Source of the DNA: Pyxicephalus adspersus
Taxonomy: Eukaryota > Chordata > Amphibia > Anura > Pyxicephalidae
NCBI RefSeq assembly: GCF_032062135.1
Contig: NC_092859.1
Span: 129,462,347-129,526,346 of the forward strand
DNA length: 64,000 nucleotides
Reading direction: 5' to 3'
Shown here: one piece after another, positions 1 through 13,200 of the stretch
Position numbering within the stretch: position 1 is the first letter of the stretch
How the letters are laid out: each line of letters starts with the position of its first letter
The notes under the pieces: model-generated
Told to the model about the DNA's origin: nothing
Seen by the model: only the letters and a program-made list of their open reading frames with translations
Databases searched by the model: none
Translations under genes and position numbers: made by a program

Positions 1-84
1 CCCTACCCATTATTAGTATATTGTTCCTAAGTTTGCTTGGCGAGTGTGTCCGTTTGTGTGTGTATATACATATCAACAAAAACA

Positions 85-722
85 TTAAAACATAAAATTG
101 TGTAGGTGCCCCTTGTGCTTTCAAAACCACTTTGATCCTTTGCGTAGACTCCACAAGACCTCTGAAGGTGTCCTGTGATATCAGGTAGCAAAACGATTGC
201 AGCAATCCCTTTAAGCCACATTGCCCCTGATGGTCTGCCCATAATGCACCCTGCTGACATCCCTTGTTCTATACTCGGTAAAGGATGAACATAAACATAG
301 AGATTCATATGATCTAGGAGGAAAATAATAATTCATCATACCTGGTCACCTGCCATTGCTGCAAAGATCCCACCTTTGATGCTCATGTTATCCATTGGCA
401 GTGTTTTTAGCATAGGGTCAGCATGGCTGGTTTGCAACTATGCAGCCCATGCTCAGGAAGTGTGTTTTCTTCCTCTCATGGCCAACATTATCTCTCCTGT
501 AGCATTGAAGCAAAATTTGCCAAACTTTTCCCCAATGCCCTATATCAATAAGCTTCAGGCACCTATAACCCTCTCTCTTTCCAGTTCACCGGTTAGTAAT
601 TATTACTAAATACAGGAAACACCCCACAAGACTGGCATTTTGAAGATGCTCTGGTCATCACAATTTTACCATTGTCAGTCACTCGGGTTCTTACACTTGC
701 CCGTTTTTCCTTTACCATTGCC
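85..722 (-). mobile_element. Decayed Tc1-like DNA transposon
   Basis: The plus strand reads as the reverse of a degenerate Tc1/mariner transposase region. Recognisable islands include tagactccacaagacctct near 144, aggaaacaccccacaagact near 614 and cttgcccgtttttcc near 697, in the order expected for this family. Frames are broken throughout, with an interior deletion around 290-360. It is non-functional, and a different subfamily from the copy at 37.7 kb. Confidence 0.6.
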
Positions 723-1425
723 ATCCAAGGCCACAGTAAGTCCTAGGAAAGGTCTGCTAATTATGAATTTAAATGTTTAAGGCTGACATTTATTCTGCAC
801 CTTAAATGACTAAGTACTAAATAAAACCTATTTTCAAGGCAAATCGGATTACATCATCAAGTCTCTTCAATGCAGTCAGATCATGGCTTGTGGTAGGGAT
901 GATTATGGTGCAGTACATAGCTTTCTAAAAACCAAAAAGCTGTGGTAATGCCCACATATGTTGCCAATTTATGTTTAAAAAAACTGAAATCCAATGATAG
1001 AAAGGGGTGGGCCAGTGAAAGTTAGGCTGAGCAGGAAAAGGCTGGATGATGCTGTATGCTCATCAGCCAAGTGGGACAGGCTCTTCTATCCGACTAGCTT
1101 CAGCTCGGTGTGGACAGAAGCTGGAGAAGCTGATTTTATGCAGTGAAATCAAAGCAAGTTCAGTACAGGTGGAAAGACTGTACAACTGTGCAAGACTGAA
1201 GGTAAGGCTCCAAGGAAAGTAAAAAAAATAAAAAAAATGAAAATCAGAATATGGTTGAAATGAAATGACTAAAAGCTTTGTTTAAAATGTTAATAGACAA
1301 TCCGCATATCCTATAATAAAATGTGTAAACTAGTATACATTTGCACAAACATAAAAGATATACATGCGAAACTAACTTGCATGCAATAAAAACAATTTTC
1401 TCTAATTTGGTTGTCATTTGAAACA

Positions 1426-1606
1426 GTATTATTAATATTAATAATATTATTAATAAACAGGATTTATATAGCGCCAACATATTACGCAGCGCTGTACAAT
1501 AAATAGGGATTGCCAAATGACACACTAATACAGACAGTGATATAGGAGGAATAGGAGGAGAGGACTCTGCCCCGAAGAGCTTACAATCTAGTAAACAGTA
1601 ATCATG
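1426..1606 (+). repeat. Interspersed repeat end (cagcgctg/tatag tail) with ATT microsatellite
   Basis: An AT/ATT-type microsatellite (1426-1456) is followed by aggatttatatagcgccaa and acgcagcgctgtacaat, then gaagagcttacaatctag. The same terminus recurs at 2.9, 12.3, 50.5 and 58.0 kb, each beside an ATT/AAT microsatellite, as expected for a 3' tail of a dispersed element. Confidence 0.7.
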
Positions 1607-2621
1607 TAGGGAGGTGGTAAATTGTATCCAATAAACCTTCAACATTTCTTTCTCTACAAGAACCCCCCCAAACCCCCTTTTATTGTGTAAAGACACAGTC
1701 ATTGTCAAATCTGCATGCCAGCAGTGCTCCCTTTCACCCCCACAAGTTTACCTGGCAAGGACCTATGAGATAAAAAAAAAAATGAGTAGAAAAAGCCAGG
1801 GCCCTTTTCCTATATGCAAAGCATGAATGGTATTTGCTGTAACCCATACATGAGAAGTAAACCAATTGAGTGAGAATGGGGCTCCAATTCAGGACATTGG
1901 CATACTGCAGATAATTGTACAGTACAGTCGACTCAATGCATACACCCACCATACACCTTCAGCTGACTCATGAGAATGTTTTAGCATATCTTATAAAAAC
2001 CTTAAAGGTAAGAAATAAATAAGATGACACTACTGATCATGATAGCAGCTGAAAATCAGAACTTGTAATATACATATTCTGGGATAGTGACTTATAAAGT
2101 TTTCATATCCTGGCATCACCAGAATAACCATACAATTAGGGTTTTTTTTTACAATTTTAGTAATTCCATCTTACTTTTAATTGCAACTATACAAGAAAAA
2201 AAAAAACACTTTCCTATGTTTCCTACCAGGGAACAGCAGGTGGATCCACTCATTTTTTTTCTAAACTACCCTTTCCCTCTCATAAAAAAATATTATTCAG
2301 TCTCTCAGCCTTTTTATATTTATCCTAGCATAAAAGTTATTTATATCTCACAACTATCTATTTTCTTTTCATTTCTCCTATCTGAGTTCTAGCTCTTGAG
2401 AATGTTTCTTCGATTTATGTCTTTCCTTTCCACTTCCATAATTTTTAAACTTAATTCAACCCTCTAAAACCACTATAAAGTGCTCACTGAAATACAACTA
2501 AAGCAGCACATCACTTCTTTCTCCCTTACTGGCTATCACTAATAACCCGGCCTGATAACACTGCATCATCTGTTACATAGATCTACACTGGCTTGAAATT
2601 CAGTCAAAATCTGACTATGGA

Positions 2622-2947
2622 ATCGGCGGCTCAGTGGTTAGCTTTCTGGCCTTTGCAGTGCTAGGTCCCAGGTTTGAATCTCAACCAGTACATTATCTGC
2701 ATGGAGTTTGCAGGTTCTCCCTGTGTTTGTGTTGGTTACCTCCCACATTCCAAACATTTGCAGTTAGGTAAATTGGCTTAGCCCCAATATTGACCTTAGT
2801 CTGTATACAAGACATATGAGGTGGGGGCATTAAACTGTGAGCCACTTTGAGGGACAGCTAGTGACATGACTAGAGACTTTGTACAGCACTGTGCAATATG
2901 TTCCAGCTATATAAATACAGCGCAATATAAACACTGTGTAATAATAA
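2622..2947 (+). repeat. tRNA-derived SINE-like element
   Basis: The left end has a pol III A-box-like sequence (cggctcagtggttag) and, about 50 bases on, a B-box-like ggtttgaatctc. The body contains ctgcatggagtttgcagg and gagggacagctagtgacatg. It ends in the tail tgtacagcactgtgcaat...tatataaata shared with other repeats in the window. It is diverged and probably inactive. Confidence 0.65.
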
Positions 2948-4097
2948 GGAAACTGGTGTCTATGAACCAAACCACACTGTCACCACCATTACTGCCCCTC
3001 TTGCTGTATCCATTCTATATATAATTAGTACAAAATAAATTTGACTCCTTAGCCTCCTTTATTTTTATTATACCAAATAAGCATTTCCTGTGATGACTGG
3101 AAGCAAAAAACAAGACATTTAACCACTGCCAATGTGGGAAGTGATTGGTGTTTAATACCCTACTCTACAATATTACAGTTATATAAAGGTCTGCTTTTGC
3201 AGGGTTAATTCCCATAGTGCTTTAAACTGATAATTACTCTGCCTGGCACACTGCACAAAGCTCCCTTACCCAGTGAAATTTTCTGAGCAAACCAGTCCTA
3301 TTCCCGCTACTAACCTTATTCCCCCCCCAAGCCCCCTGCCCCCCGAGTTCATGGTCCCCAAAGTAATATCAACTGTACAATAAATGCTTAGTCTTAAGAG
3401 AAAAAGGAAACTTGCAATTAAATATGGTAACTTCATATGTTGTTTATGTGCTTGCCATACTAATAAAATGTATTTCATTTCTGATCTATGCAAACTTCCT
3501 AAAATCTTACTGGTGACTCGTTTGTTACTTCTCAGCAACATCTCAGCAAACAGTAGAGAAAAAAAGTAAGAACTTGTCAAATAAAACAATTGTAATGAAT
3601 GGATCTCCTTCACTGGTTTGAGAAATCACCTAGGCAGAGGGGCTGACTGTTGTTTCTGGTGCACATGAATGTGCAATTTGAATTTTTCACTCAACATGAT
3701 CTAAAATTCAGTAATAGTTAGTATTTCCCAAATCTTTTGCTCGATCCAATATTCTAATGCTCTTGCCCCAGTTCAGTAATGGCACACAATCACTTTCTTT
3801 TACTAGATCATCTATGTTACAACCCCCACCCTCCGCCTTGCATCCAAAGCCATAATAATCAAATCTTTTTTCGTGAACGACAAAGCATTTTTGGAAAACA
3901 TTTTATTTGCCTCTACTCCATAAAAATTAACTCGGTTTCAAAAGGTTCCCTGGACCATGCCAACAAATTTTAATGCACTACATCCACATTTCATCTAATG
4001 GCTAATCCCAATACCCACTTCAAAGCCCTGCAGTTCAGACCCCATCTATTACAGGACTACACACATACATCATAGGGACTTCATCAGACTTATTTAC

Positions 4098-4231
4098 CTG
4101 TAAGAACTGGAATTTGTGTGTTCTTGTATTTGTGTATCTGAAAGAAATGCATCATCATCCTCATCATCGTCACTCGGAATGCTTTCATCTGAGTCGTATA
4201 TAACTCCACTATCAGAGAGAGGAAGAAATGG
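4098..4231 (-). CDS. DMXL2: DMXL2 coding exon 31 (last coding exon in window)
   Basis: It encodes PFLPLSDSGVIYDSDES, an acidic run (SDDDEDDDAF) and SDTQIQEH, the conserved acidic segment before the C-terminal region. Acceptor ttgtag, donor GTAAAT, phase 0 in and 2 out. No further DMXL2 exon is visible down to position 1. Confidence 0.96.
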
Positions 4232-7200
4232 CTACAATAAAAGCAGAAAAGAAAGGGTTGGATGAACATATGGGTAGGACATTTTTTAGAAAAATAAGAT
4301 AATATGAATGAAAGCTCAAATATAATGTATCAAACAGGTAAGTAATTTCTTCACCTAAATTTATAAACCTGTATGGTGAACCAAACTTGCAAGCCAACCA
4401 GACTCCACATTTATAGAATGTTACTTTACTGCCCTCAGTTTTGTATGTAACTGCAAAAGAAATCAACCACTGTAACACCCTACAGCAATCATAACCCCAG
4501 GGCTTGTATATGAAGGAGAACGCAAGGCAAAAAGAAACACCAAAAAAGGTCAGACTGGAATATTCAATCCAGCTACCCGGAAACCATAGACCTGATTTAT
4601 TAAAGCTCTCCAAGACTGGAGTGATTGACTATCACAGGTAAACCTGGGTGATTCAGCAAACCTGAAATACATTTCGTGCAGGACTGAAAACATTTGCCAA
4701 CTAAGAGTGAATGATTTTTAAAAATTCATTCCAGGTTTGATGGATCACCCAGGTTTCCTCATCAGTCTTGGAGAGCTTTAATAAATCAATCATAATTTAT
4801 TGGTATAGGGAGCAGAAGTTCCCAAATGTGGAGTTTAAAAAAAAAAAAAAGAAAAAGTAAACAAAACTAACTAAAAATGATAATTTTGTTAAATTAAAGT
4901 AAAGTTCCTTTTAATTAGTTATCCTTATAATAAAAGTAAACAGATAGAATATGGAATATCGAGGATCACTGTCAAACATGTGTGGTCACTATCAGAGGCA
5001 AATATTGTGTCTGATGGGAAAAACTGAGGCAAAGGGATCATGGTAGATCCATAACCTTCAGATATTATGTCTGTTGAATAGCGACAGTGAAGCACAATGT
5101 ATCTCCGTCAGTAAGTTTATTAAAAGAATAAACTGTTACTTCCATTACCAAGATATTACAAATGTCAATGTTAAAAGTTCAAGAACGCATCTTTAACACT
5201 TGTGACCTAAATGTAATCCAACACATTTTTCTTTAAGGGAAACACGTTATTGTTTGCATATTGTTACAAGAATTAGAAAATATATGAACTCATATAAAAT
5301 ATAGAATTATGTATTAGTGTAGATTATGGGAAATAAAAAGAAATTATATACTGTGTGTGTGAGCAATGAAACGTGTGCCTCTCAGGTCATTTTAAGGGGT
5401 TTTTGGCTATCTATAAGGGTGACATTCTTCTCACTGTTTAGCAATGTAAGAGGCATGCTGCATACAGACCACCACACTGATATACTGTGAGCTATGGGTA
5501 TAGTAATTTTATCAGGTATGCGCAGGGAGTCATGTGTCACACGTCTTGATGCCCGAACCCACCCACCCTCAGATCACAGGTTTGAGCCTGCAAAGAGAGA
5601 GTGGGCTGGTTGTGTCCAGCGTGAGCCCAGAGCCTGCAATCCATACAGATGACATGGTCTGTGGCTCTGGCCAGTGCGACCTCCCCCCCCACACCAACCG
5701 GAGCTGTGGACTACCAAAATTTTGATGCGGATCACCGGTTGGCGACCGCTGCCCTAAAACCTGAAAGTTATTTCAAGGGTTCCCCCGTGTGATTTGGGAA
5801 CGTACAGTGCTTTTTTAATTTTTAGATTTTTTTCTGCTTAAAGCGAACTTTAACTCAAATGTTTACCCTACATAAAAGTTAACCTTTATATTTGGGGGAT
5901 GGCCCTATAAAATGGATGGATGGTGATAAAAAGCAGAACCTTTAAAATTAGGCCTTATATAAAACTAACCTATAGAGACAATGCAATTTAAATTACTTAT
6001 AACTGACCTTCCTGCTGATCATTGTTTATGTACCCAGCTGAAGGAAAAGTGTAAAGAGATACTTTACCAGCTTTAAGAAAGCTGTAAGGACAGACGTGTG
6101 TAACTTCCAACAGAGGAACCAGGGTTATTTTTATGGTAATCCTGGTTTCACTATTCAATCAGTGAAGGGAGAACTTTGGACCTGCATATTTTTTCCACCA
6201 CAGTCTCACTGAGTAGATATGCAAGCACACCGATTGATGCTTTGGTTCTAACAAGTTTAAAACCATAGTCAATAATGATGGCTTCAAACTTTTTCAATTT
6301 GACGGGTTCCTTTAATTTTTAAAAGGTATTGTACATATTTCTGCCGTCTGTGATACTGATTTACAATAGATTTTATTGGAATGACACTTTTAGGATTGCA
6401 ACTTAGAAATGACTCACTCAACAAAACACCAGCTTTAATTAAAAAAAAAACAAAACATCAAACTAAAGTAAGTGAAAAAAGAAGGATCTGCTATGCTTTG
6501 CAACTACTTTTAGGCACCTACAGAGGGGGCAGTAAATGGCATAGTAAGTTACCCCTACTTTTATAACAGATACAGACTCAGCCTCTTGAACCATATATTT
6601 TATTAGGTATCAATACAAAAAAGTCATCACCTACTTTAGCCACAAAATAGTCCCACATGCTTAGTTCTGGAGGAATAAACTTTTCTTTGTATGTTGGTCT
6701 CTCAGCTGGAACTGGGGGTGGCACAGCCACATCCTTGACTGGTCTACCGGGCACCAGCATCCGCATATTAAAACGGCGACGATGTTTGTCTATTTCCTCT
6801 GATAGGACAGGTATTGCTGTGAGAAGAAATTATATTACTTCCTGAGCAACTTCACATTTCTAATAACTCTGCATGCACAATTAAACATCCAATTAAAGAA
6901 CAACATGTATATAATGCACACCATGGAAACACAGTGCTAGTGTGACATCCAATTCATTTAAGTTCTAATTTTGTATCATGCATTTGTTTCAAAGTGTTCA
7001 CAGATCAGTAGGTGATTGAAGGAAGAAGTATGGTTCAGAGTCTGAGCACAGCAATCATCACTCTGGTTTCTCACCACACACTTGAGACTCTTGTCCCAAA
7101 TCAGGAACAGAATCATTGCCTTTAATGTTTGGCAAAGCAGTGTCTGTTCTGGTCTGTTCTTCTTTAGAAAAAGGAAGAGCACATTGTGATTTTTGTTGCT

Positions 7201-10200
7201 CACTACCTGGATGAGATACACAAGTATAATAATATAGATGACCTACTGTGCCTTTTTTTTTTTTTGCTGCATATCAAAAATTTTGTAAGCAAACACTAGA
7301 AAACACAGATACATATTAATAGCTAAGGCAGACAGAATAAACAGTTTTCACAATTTTAACTGTTTAGCAGAATACCTGGAATGCTTTCTGGTGGTTTTCT
7401 TGGTTTCACAACAAGCTTAACTCCACCTCCAAAAACAGCTGCCCACATTCGACCATTGAGAGGATGGGCGGCTAATCGAAACAATTCTGTGCTAGAGTCC
7501 GTAGCAAGGGCGTGAATCAACAAGCTTACATAGACTGCAACAACAGCTTCACACAACAAGACATTGAGTTTGGGTTGGTCTTCATCCTGGGCTGTGTTTA
7601 GTAGATTTATAAGGGAACTAACACCTAGGGAGAAAAAATATTAACAAGCAAGTCAAAGAATTGGGTGAGAAATCAAACATGTAGCTATCATATATTCAGG
7701 CAAATGTTAAATTTTTTACTATGAATGTTCTTCTCCGCTATAATTTATCTTTTCAAAAGCACTAAGTTACATATAAAGTATAGAGAAGACAAATATTCTG
7801 AGTGTATGTAAAACCTAACAATAGACATCTGTTATTTGGTATTTAAACTGCATCATTGAAAGTGTACCGATATATATATATATAAATATATATACACACA
7901 CTAATTTTATTTATATTTTTATTATGTATAAAACAATATTATAGTAATAAAATATGAAGTAAGCTGGCAATGTTACTAGCATTGACCTTACCTGGCCAAG
8001 AAGCAGGTGGAGAATTTGGAGTTGCATGTTCTTCAATGCTCTCAGTTCTCAGCCGTCTCCGTTCACTTAAAAGAAGTCCTTGATAAACCATTCCCGTAAA
8101 CTGATTAGCTTCTGCTTGACTATTAGAAATTAATTAAATGATTAATTAAATAATCAAATAATTAAATGAATAAATAATTAAATGTGATCAACCAAATACC
8201 CAGAAAACGGTATTCCAGGTTAAAAAATGAAAAACAGCATAAATATAACTTTAAAAAGTACTAGTTAGGATTTTCCTGATGATGCTATTTGTAAGTGAAT
8301 ACAACTTACACTGTGCAGGATGTGGAGAAAAAAAAGTACCAGTATCATCAAATAGTTTTATTTATAAAAAATTACTAAGAGTTTTCTTATTGGAAGTGAA
8401 CTTTTCTTTATTATAAACCACAAAAAGCACTTGTGATGCAGTGACATTATTAAGCATTTTTAGTTTTAGCATTTCAGTAAATAAGCTGAAAGTGAACCTC
8501 TGCTTTGCCCCCTTGGGCATCATTGTCCTTTGTGGGAAAAGGGAAGGGAATCAGGTTCTTTACCATATCCAGAAATACATGGATTTTTATTCGATTCAGC
8601 TGATGAGCAGGAGAGTGAACAAAAGGTAAGAGACAGCAGAGGTATTTGAATAAATATTTAGGCAAACTTGCTGGCTCATAGGAATGAATAGTGTATGAAA
8701 GATTTTACAGTGAGCAGAAGACTTTGGAGAGGGGTGGTATAGGGGTGTAGGTGCCGAGACAAACAATGACCAATAAAATCTGTCAATTCAAACAAAATCA
8801 AAATTCACAATTTGGTCTTTATGTATATGTCAGGTAAAACATTACATGCAGCCATTAATAGCTAGAGGGCTAGTACAAAAGAAGGGGTTGAAAAATCACT
8901 TTGAAAACAATGCTTCAGTGCCAAACATTACTAATATGCTTTACAAGGTCTAAAACAGATACAATTTTATGCTTATGTGAAAATATAAAGATAAGTATAA
9001 AAAATATCTGAGCTTTAATTTATAAGAGGAAAAAATTTACAATATCACATTATATTAGAAGATTGAAAAAAAAACTATAATATAGGTTGTTTTGCTTTTT
9101 TTACACAAAAATACACCATATCCCAGGAGCTGGTCACCCACCCTCTCCCGTCAGCAGATTAGGCTTTAATGTAATAATTAACACAGCCAAGTAGTAGGTG
9201 CATGTGCATAGAAGTGACAGCAATTTTGATGCATTATAGTGAAGTGAGCAAGCAAGATCACCCTCAAAAGAGTAAATTTCCTATTAAAAAAACAAAGCTA
9301 TGGTGAAAAGTATATAGAAATCCAGAAACATATATTTTAAACACAAGCTTTGTAGGTCTGCATAACTATATTTGCTTTATTTTACTAGGTCTGCACTTTG
9401 TTTAGCAAGTAGAATGAAGTGCAGATACACAATCTAATACACCTTCTAAAGCCATAGTTTGAAACAAGGACTTTTACCTGTAGCTGTGGCTATCACAAAG
9501 CGCTTGATATATAGATGCAGAGAGTGAAGCAGCCAGCAAGTGAAGCGTAGAGACCTGGAAGAGAAATATGTTCCCATCTCAGATGAGACTTTGTTCTGCA
9601 TAAAACACAGGTCTTCAAAGCAAATACAGCAATGGAGCATGTAAGTCAGACACTGATAGTTTCTACCACAATTCAATGGCTTTAGTACTTTTCTGGCACA
9701 GACCAAGAACAAGTGTGTAGACTGCAAAGTTGCATTTAATCTAAATTTCAAATCTGTAAGGTAAGAAACTTAAAAAGTACCAGAGCTGTGACCAACCAGG
9801 TAACTAATACTTTTGGAAGGAGATCAGCAACCCTCTTACTAGGATAAGTAACCATTACACATGTATTGATTAGTAACCAATCACATGTATTAAATACTTT
9901 TGGAAATTCTCGAGTTCACAAAAGGAAAAGCAGGATTCTGCAAATGATATGAAACCTTAAAAATGAATAATTTCTGTCAAAAGGCAAATTGTGATTCCGA
10001 TTTGCTTTTAAAGTGCAACTAAAGTTCCTGCGCCCCTGTGTGGGAGTTATGTCGTTCTGGCCCGGCCAACCAAGATGGCTGAAGATGTAAAAATGTAAGA
10101 GAAGAACGATGATGGAAAGGGGCCAGGAAAGAATATACAGCATCTAGTTCTGCTTTAACATTGTGTTGAATATGTAAAGAATGTTTACTTACCTTTGGAT

Positions 10201-13200
10201 CCTGGTTGTCAGGATGTGCAGGATTCTTCAACTGAACAATGGTATAGAGAATATCATGAATATGATTATTCAGGTAGAGCACAGGGTTTGCTATGACAGT
10301 CTTTGTCACAGCAATGCTTGCAGATAGTAATGGAAGGGTTGTAGGCAGCGGAAGAGGCGACTGCAGCTGCTTTACAGTTGTTTCCTGTATGTAAAGAGAA
10401 AAAATAAGGTTTGCAAAAGTCATGTTTTTCTTTTTATCTATATATTAAACACGTCCAGCTACCATGTTTCCCCGATGATAAGGCATCCCCATCAAATAAG
10501 CCACCCCCCGATTTTTGCTCAAACAATTAAAATAAAGCACCCCTCGCAAAAAAGACATCCTCCGATACCTGATACCGTGTGCCGTGCCTCTGTGTGACTC
10601 CTCGATGCTGGCTGTAGTGCAGAGTGAAACTGAAACTAACTTCAAAGGACAAGCAAGCTGCTGATCCCTGCCCAAACAGAGTCTGTTACCCGGCGAGTCA
10701 GTGATCAGAAGGGGACAATGAATGGCACATACAGTAGTGATCAGAAAGGGGACAATGAATGGCACATGAGTGATCAGAAGGGGACAATCAATGGCACATG
10801 AGTGACCAGGAGGGGACAATCAATGGCACATGAGTGATCAGGAGGGGACAATCAATGGCACATGAGTGATCAGGAGGGGACAATCAATGGCACATGAGTG
10901 ATTTTCAACAATAAATGTGTACTGTAGTCTTCTTCATGGAAAAATAAGACATCCCCTGAAAATAAGACCTAGGGCATATTTTGGCATTTCAAAAAATATA
11001 AGACAGTGCCTTATAATAGGGGAAACAGGGTACTACCTAAAAGCTCAAATTCCCATGTGGTTTTCTCTGTGACTCCATTTCCTTATTTTCTGTAACCCCC
11101 CCCTTTAGAAACACTGATTGTTATTGGAATTGCCTGAGGAGCCACCTAACTTCAGCTTGACAATCTTTACAAACTGCACCTATTATCACTTCTTGAAAGA
11201 AACATGCACGGAGAGAAATTTGGAGGCTTCCACTGTTGACCTCCATCTAAAAACACTATTTGCTTGACTTTAGCCGGTCTCAAAACATTGATTTCCTGAC
11301 TCTGAAAAAAAAGATTTAGATGCCTATATCTATTTGGAGATCGTGCCTACATTTTAGGAGCATATGTTGACTAGTTCAGTCAAAGTTAAGGCATCTTAAA
11401 TGTTTTGCAGATAAAAAAAGATGTCGGTGACCACTAAATTAAAACCATGGTTGACACATGTAAGAAAAGAAATGTTGAGAAACATTTATTATTCTGCTCC
11501 TATAAAAGTATCTTAGACAAAATGCAATATATATAAAAAGGAAAACCTTTCAGCTTTACACAAGAAATAAGTTTTTATAAGGATTAAGGGCTGCAGAATA
11601 AAATGTTTCATACTTCAAGTTCATGTAAAACTCATTAGACTGAGTAGCATAGAGCTGCATCTCATTTCTACATCTAAGCAATAGGGACATACAAGACAGC
11701 AAGGGATAAAGCAGCCTATTTAACTGTCCTCGTTTAAAGGGACACATTTGTTGAAATGGATGAAAGACTTACAAGTGCTTTGCTGTGGAGATAACCTTCT
11801 TCTTTGATAAAATTGAAAAGGAAATTTAAAGACCGGAGCAGAATGACAATGTTGTTAACTGGGTCATCTGCAGATTAAATGTGGTCATACATAACCGGCA
11901 TAATAAAATGTTCTAGGACACCACAGGTTATCTTGTAAATAGGATAGAAAAAGAATTAATATACTGAAGAGTGAGGGAACTATGGCAACCAATATTATAC
12001 ACAAGGCAACAACATGTGCTGTTGGCAATCTATAAAAGCAGTTCTGGACAATTCTTTGAGATGTTTATTTAAAAAGGGCAATAAAACGAACACCAGACCG
12101 AGATACATCAATATATAAAATTGCTCCCCTAGCCGCTCTCTCCGCTCATCAAATGACCTACTACTGACTTCCCCACTCATAACCTCCTCACATGCAGGGC
12201 TCCAAGACTTTTCTTTTGTCTTTTGAAACCGTCTATTGTGTGTTACTTCCCCCACCTAAGATTGTAAGCTCTTCTGGACAGGGTGTTCTCCTCCTCCTGT
12301 ATCACTGTCTGTCATTTGTATCCCCTATCTAATGTACAGCGCTGTGTAATATGTTGGCACTATATAAATACTGTTTATTAATAATAATAATAATAATAAT
12401 ATATATTTCTTAGACATCCAGAGCTTAGATTTTCTTTTCTCTCTGTGTAATTTTGAACATGTTCAATGACTTCCTTTCAAAGGGAGCTTTTACTGCCATT
12501 ATATGGTAAAATTACATTTGTTTAAGTTTGGCTCCATGACCATAGCCAAAGAATTGAGGCAGATTCAGTACTGTTCACCAAAAGTGAACTTATTAAGGGG
12601 ACTACTGACAGACAAAGTGTGTTTACAATTATACTACAAACATTTACTTTATACTATAAACAGAAAGAAATATCCCGAGTTAGGGCACACCTAAATTCAG
12701 GTTCACAGGATTCAGAGATCCTGTGTGGCTTCCAGTGGCAGGCAACTGTTAAAGAACCAGGGCCTGCACATGTGACACCTGGCAATAGTGAGTGGTTCTA
12801 GTACCACTGCCTTCCCCATTTATTTCCTTTTGTCCTGCCGTAGAATCTGACATGTAGCCACTTCCGAGAGGCAGAAAAAGCACCGTAACCTTACCTTAAC
12901 ATGCATATAAACCCAAAACATTAATTTTTTATTTTGGCCACAGCAGAGAACTGTTAAAACCCTTATTGCCATCCGTGTTCCTGTCCAGAGATTTGTGGGA
13001 GGAAACCTTTCTAAAGTGAAGTATATTCCTGCTTGGATGTCTGTTACTGAAACCGAGATTTACCCTCTATTCCCATTTTGCTGCCAACTTCAAATGTTAG
13101 ATGTAAAGAATCTGTAGATGTCCTCAATTTCCAGTTTTCAACTTGGGTGATTTTAGCATCGCATTCTTCAAAGTCAATGGGCCTAATTTATTAAAGCACT

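Larger units (their letters stand above)
1..4097. other. DMXL2: DMXL2 intron downstream of exon 31 (left end open)
   Basis: Apart from the Tc1 relic, tail repeat and SINE listed, 723-1425, 1607-2621 and 2948-4097 hold only AT-rich unique-looking intron. No DMXL2 exon is seen. Open frames here are short and unsupported. Confidence 0.7.
4232..6634. other. DMXL2: DMXL2 intron between exons 30 and 31
   Basis: It holds MITE copy 1 and the nested hAT-like relics. The rest (4794-5369, 5801-6634) shows nothing recognisable. Confidence 0.7.

Noticed and set aside
1244..1708. 154-codon minus-strand open frame
   Set aside because: It crosses a microsatellite and repeat tail; AT-rich, no conserved motif.
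2622..2700. Possible tRNA gene
   Set aside because: A and B boxes are present, but no cloverleaf or anticodon arm; it is the head of a SINE.
10702..10908. Possible CRISPR-like array
   Set aside because: Direct repeats have no unique spacers and the context is a vertebrate MITE; it is a minisatellite.
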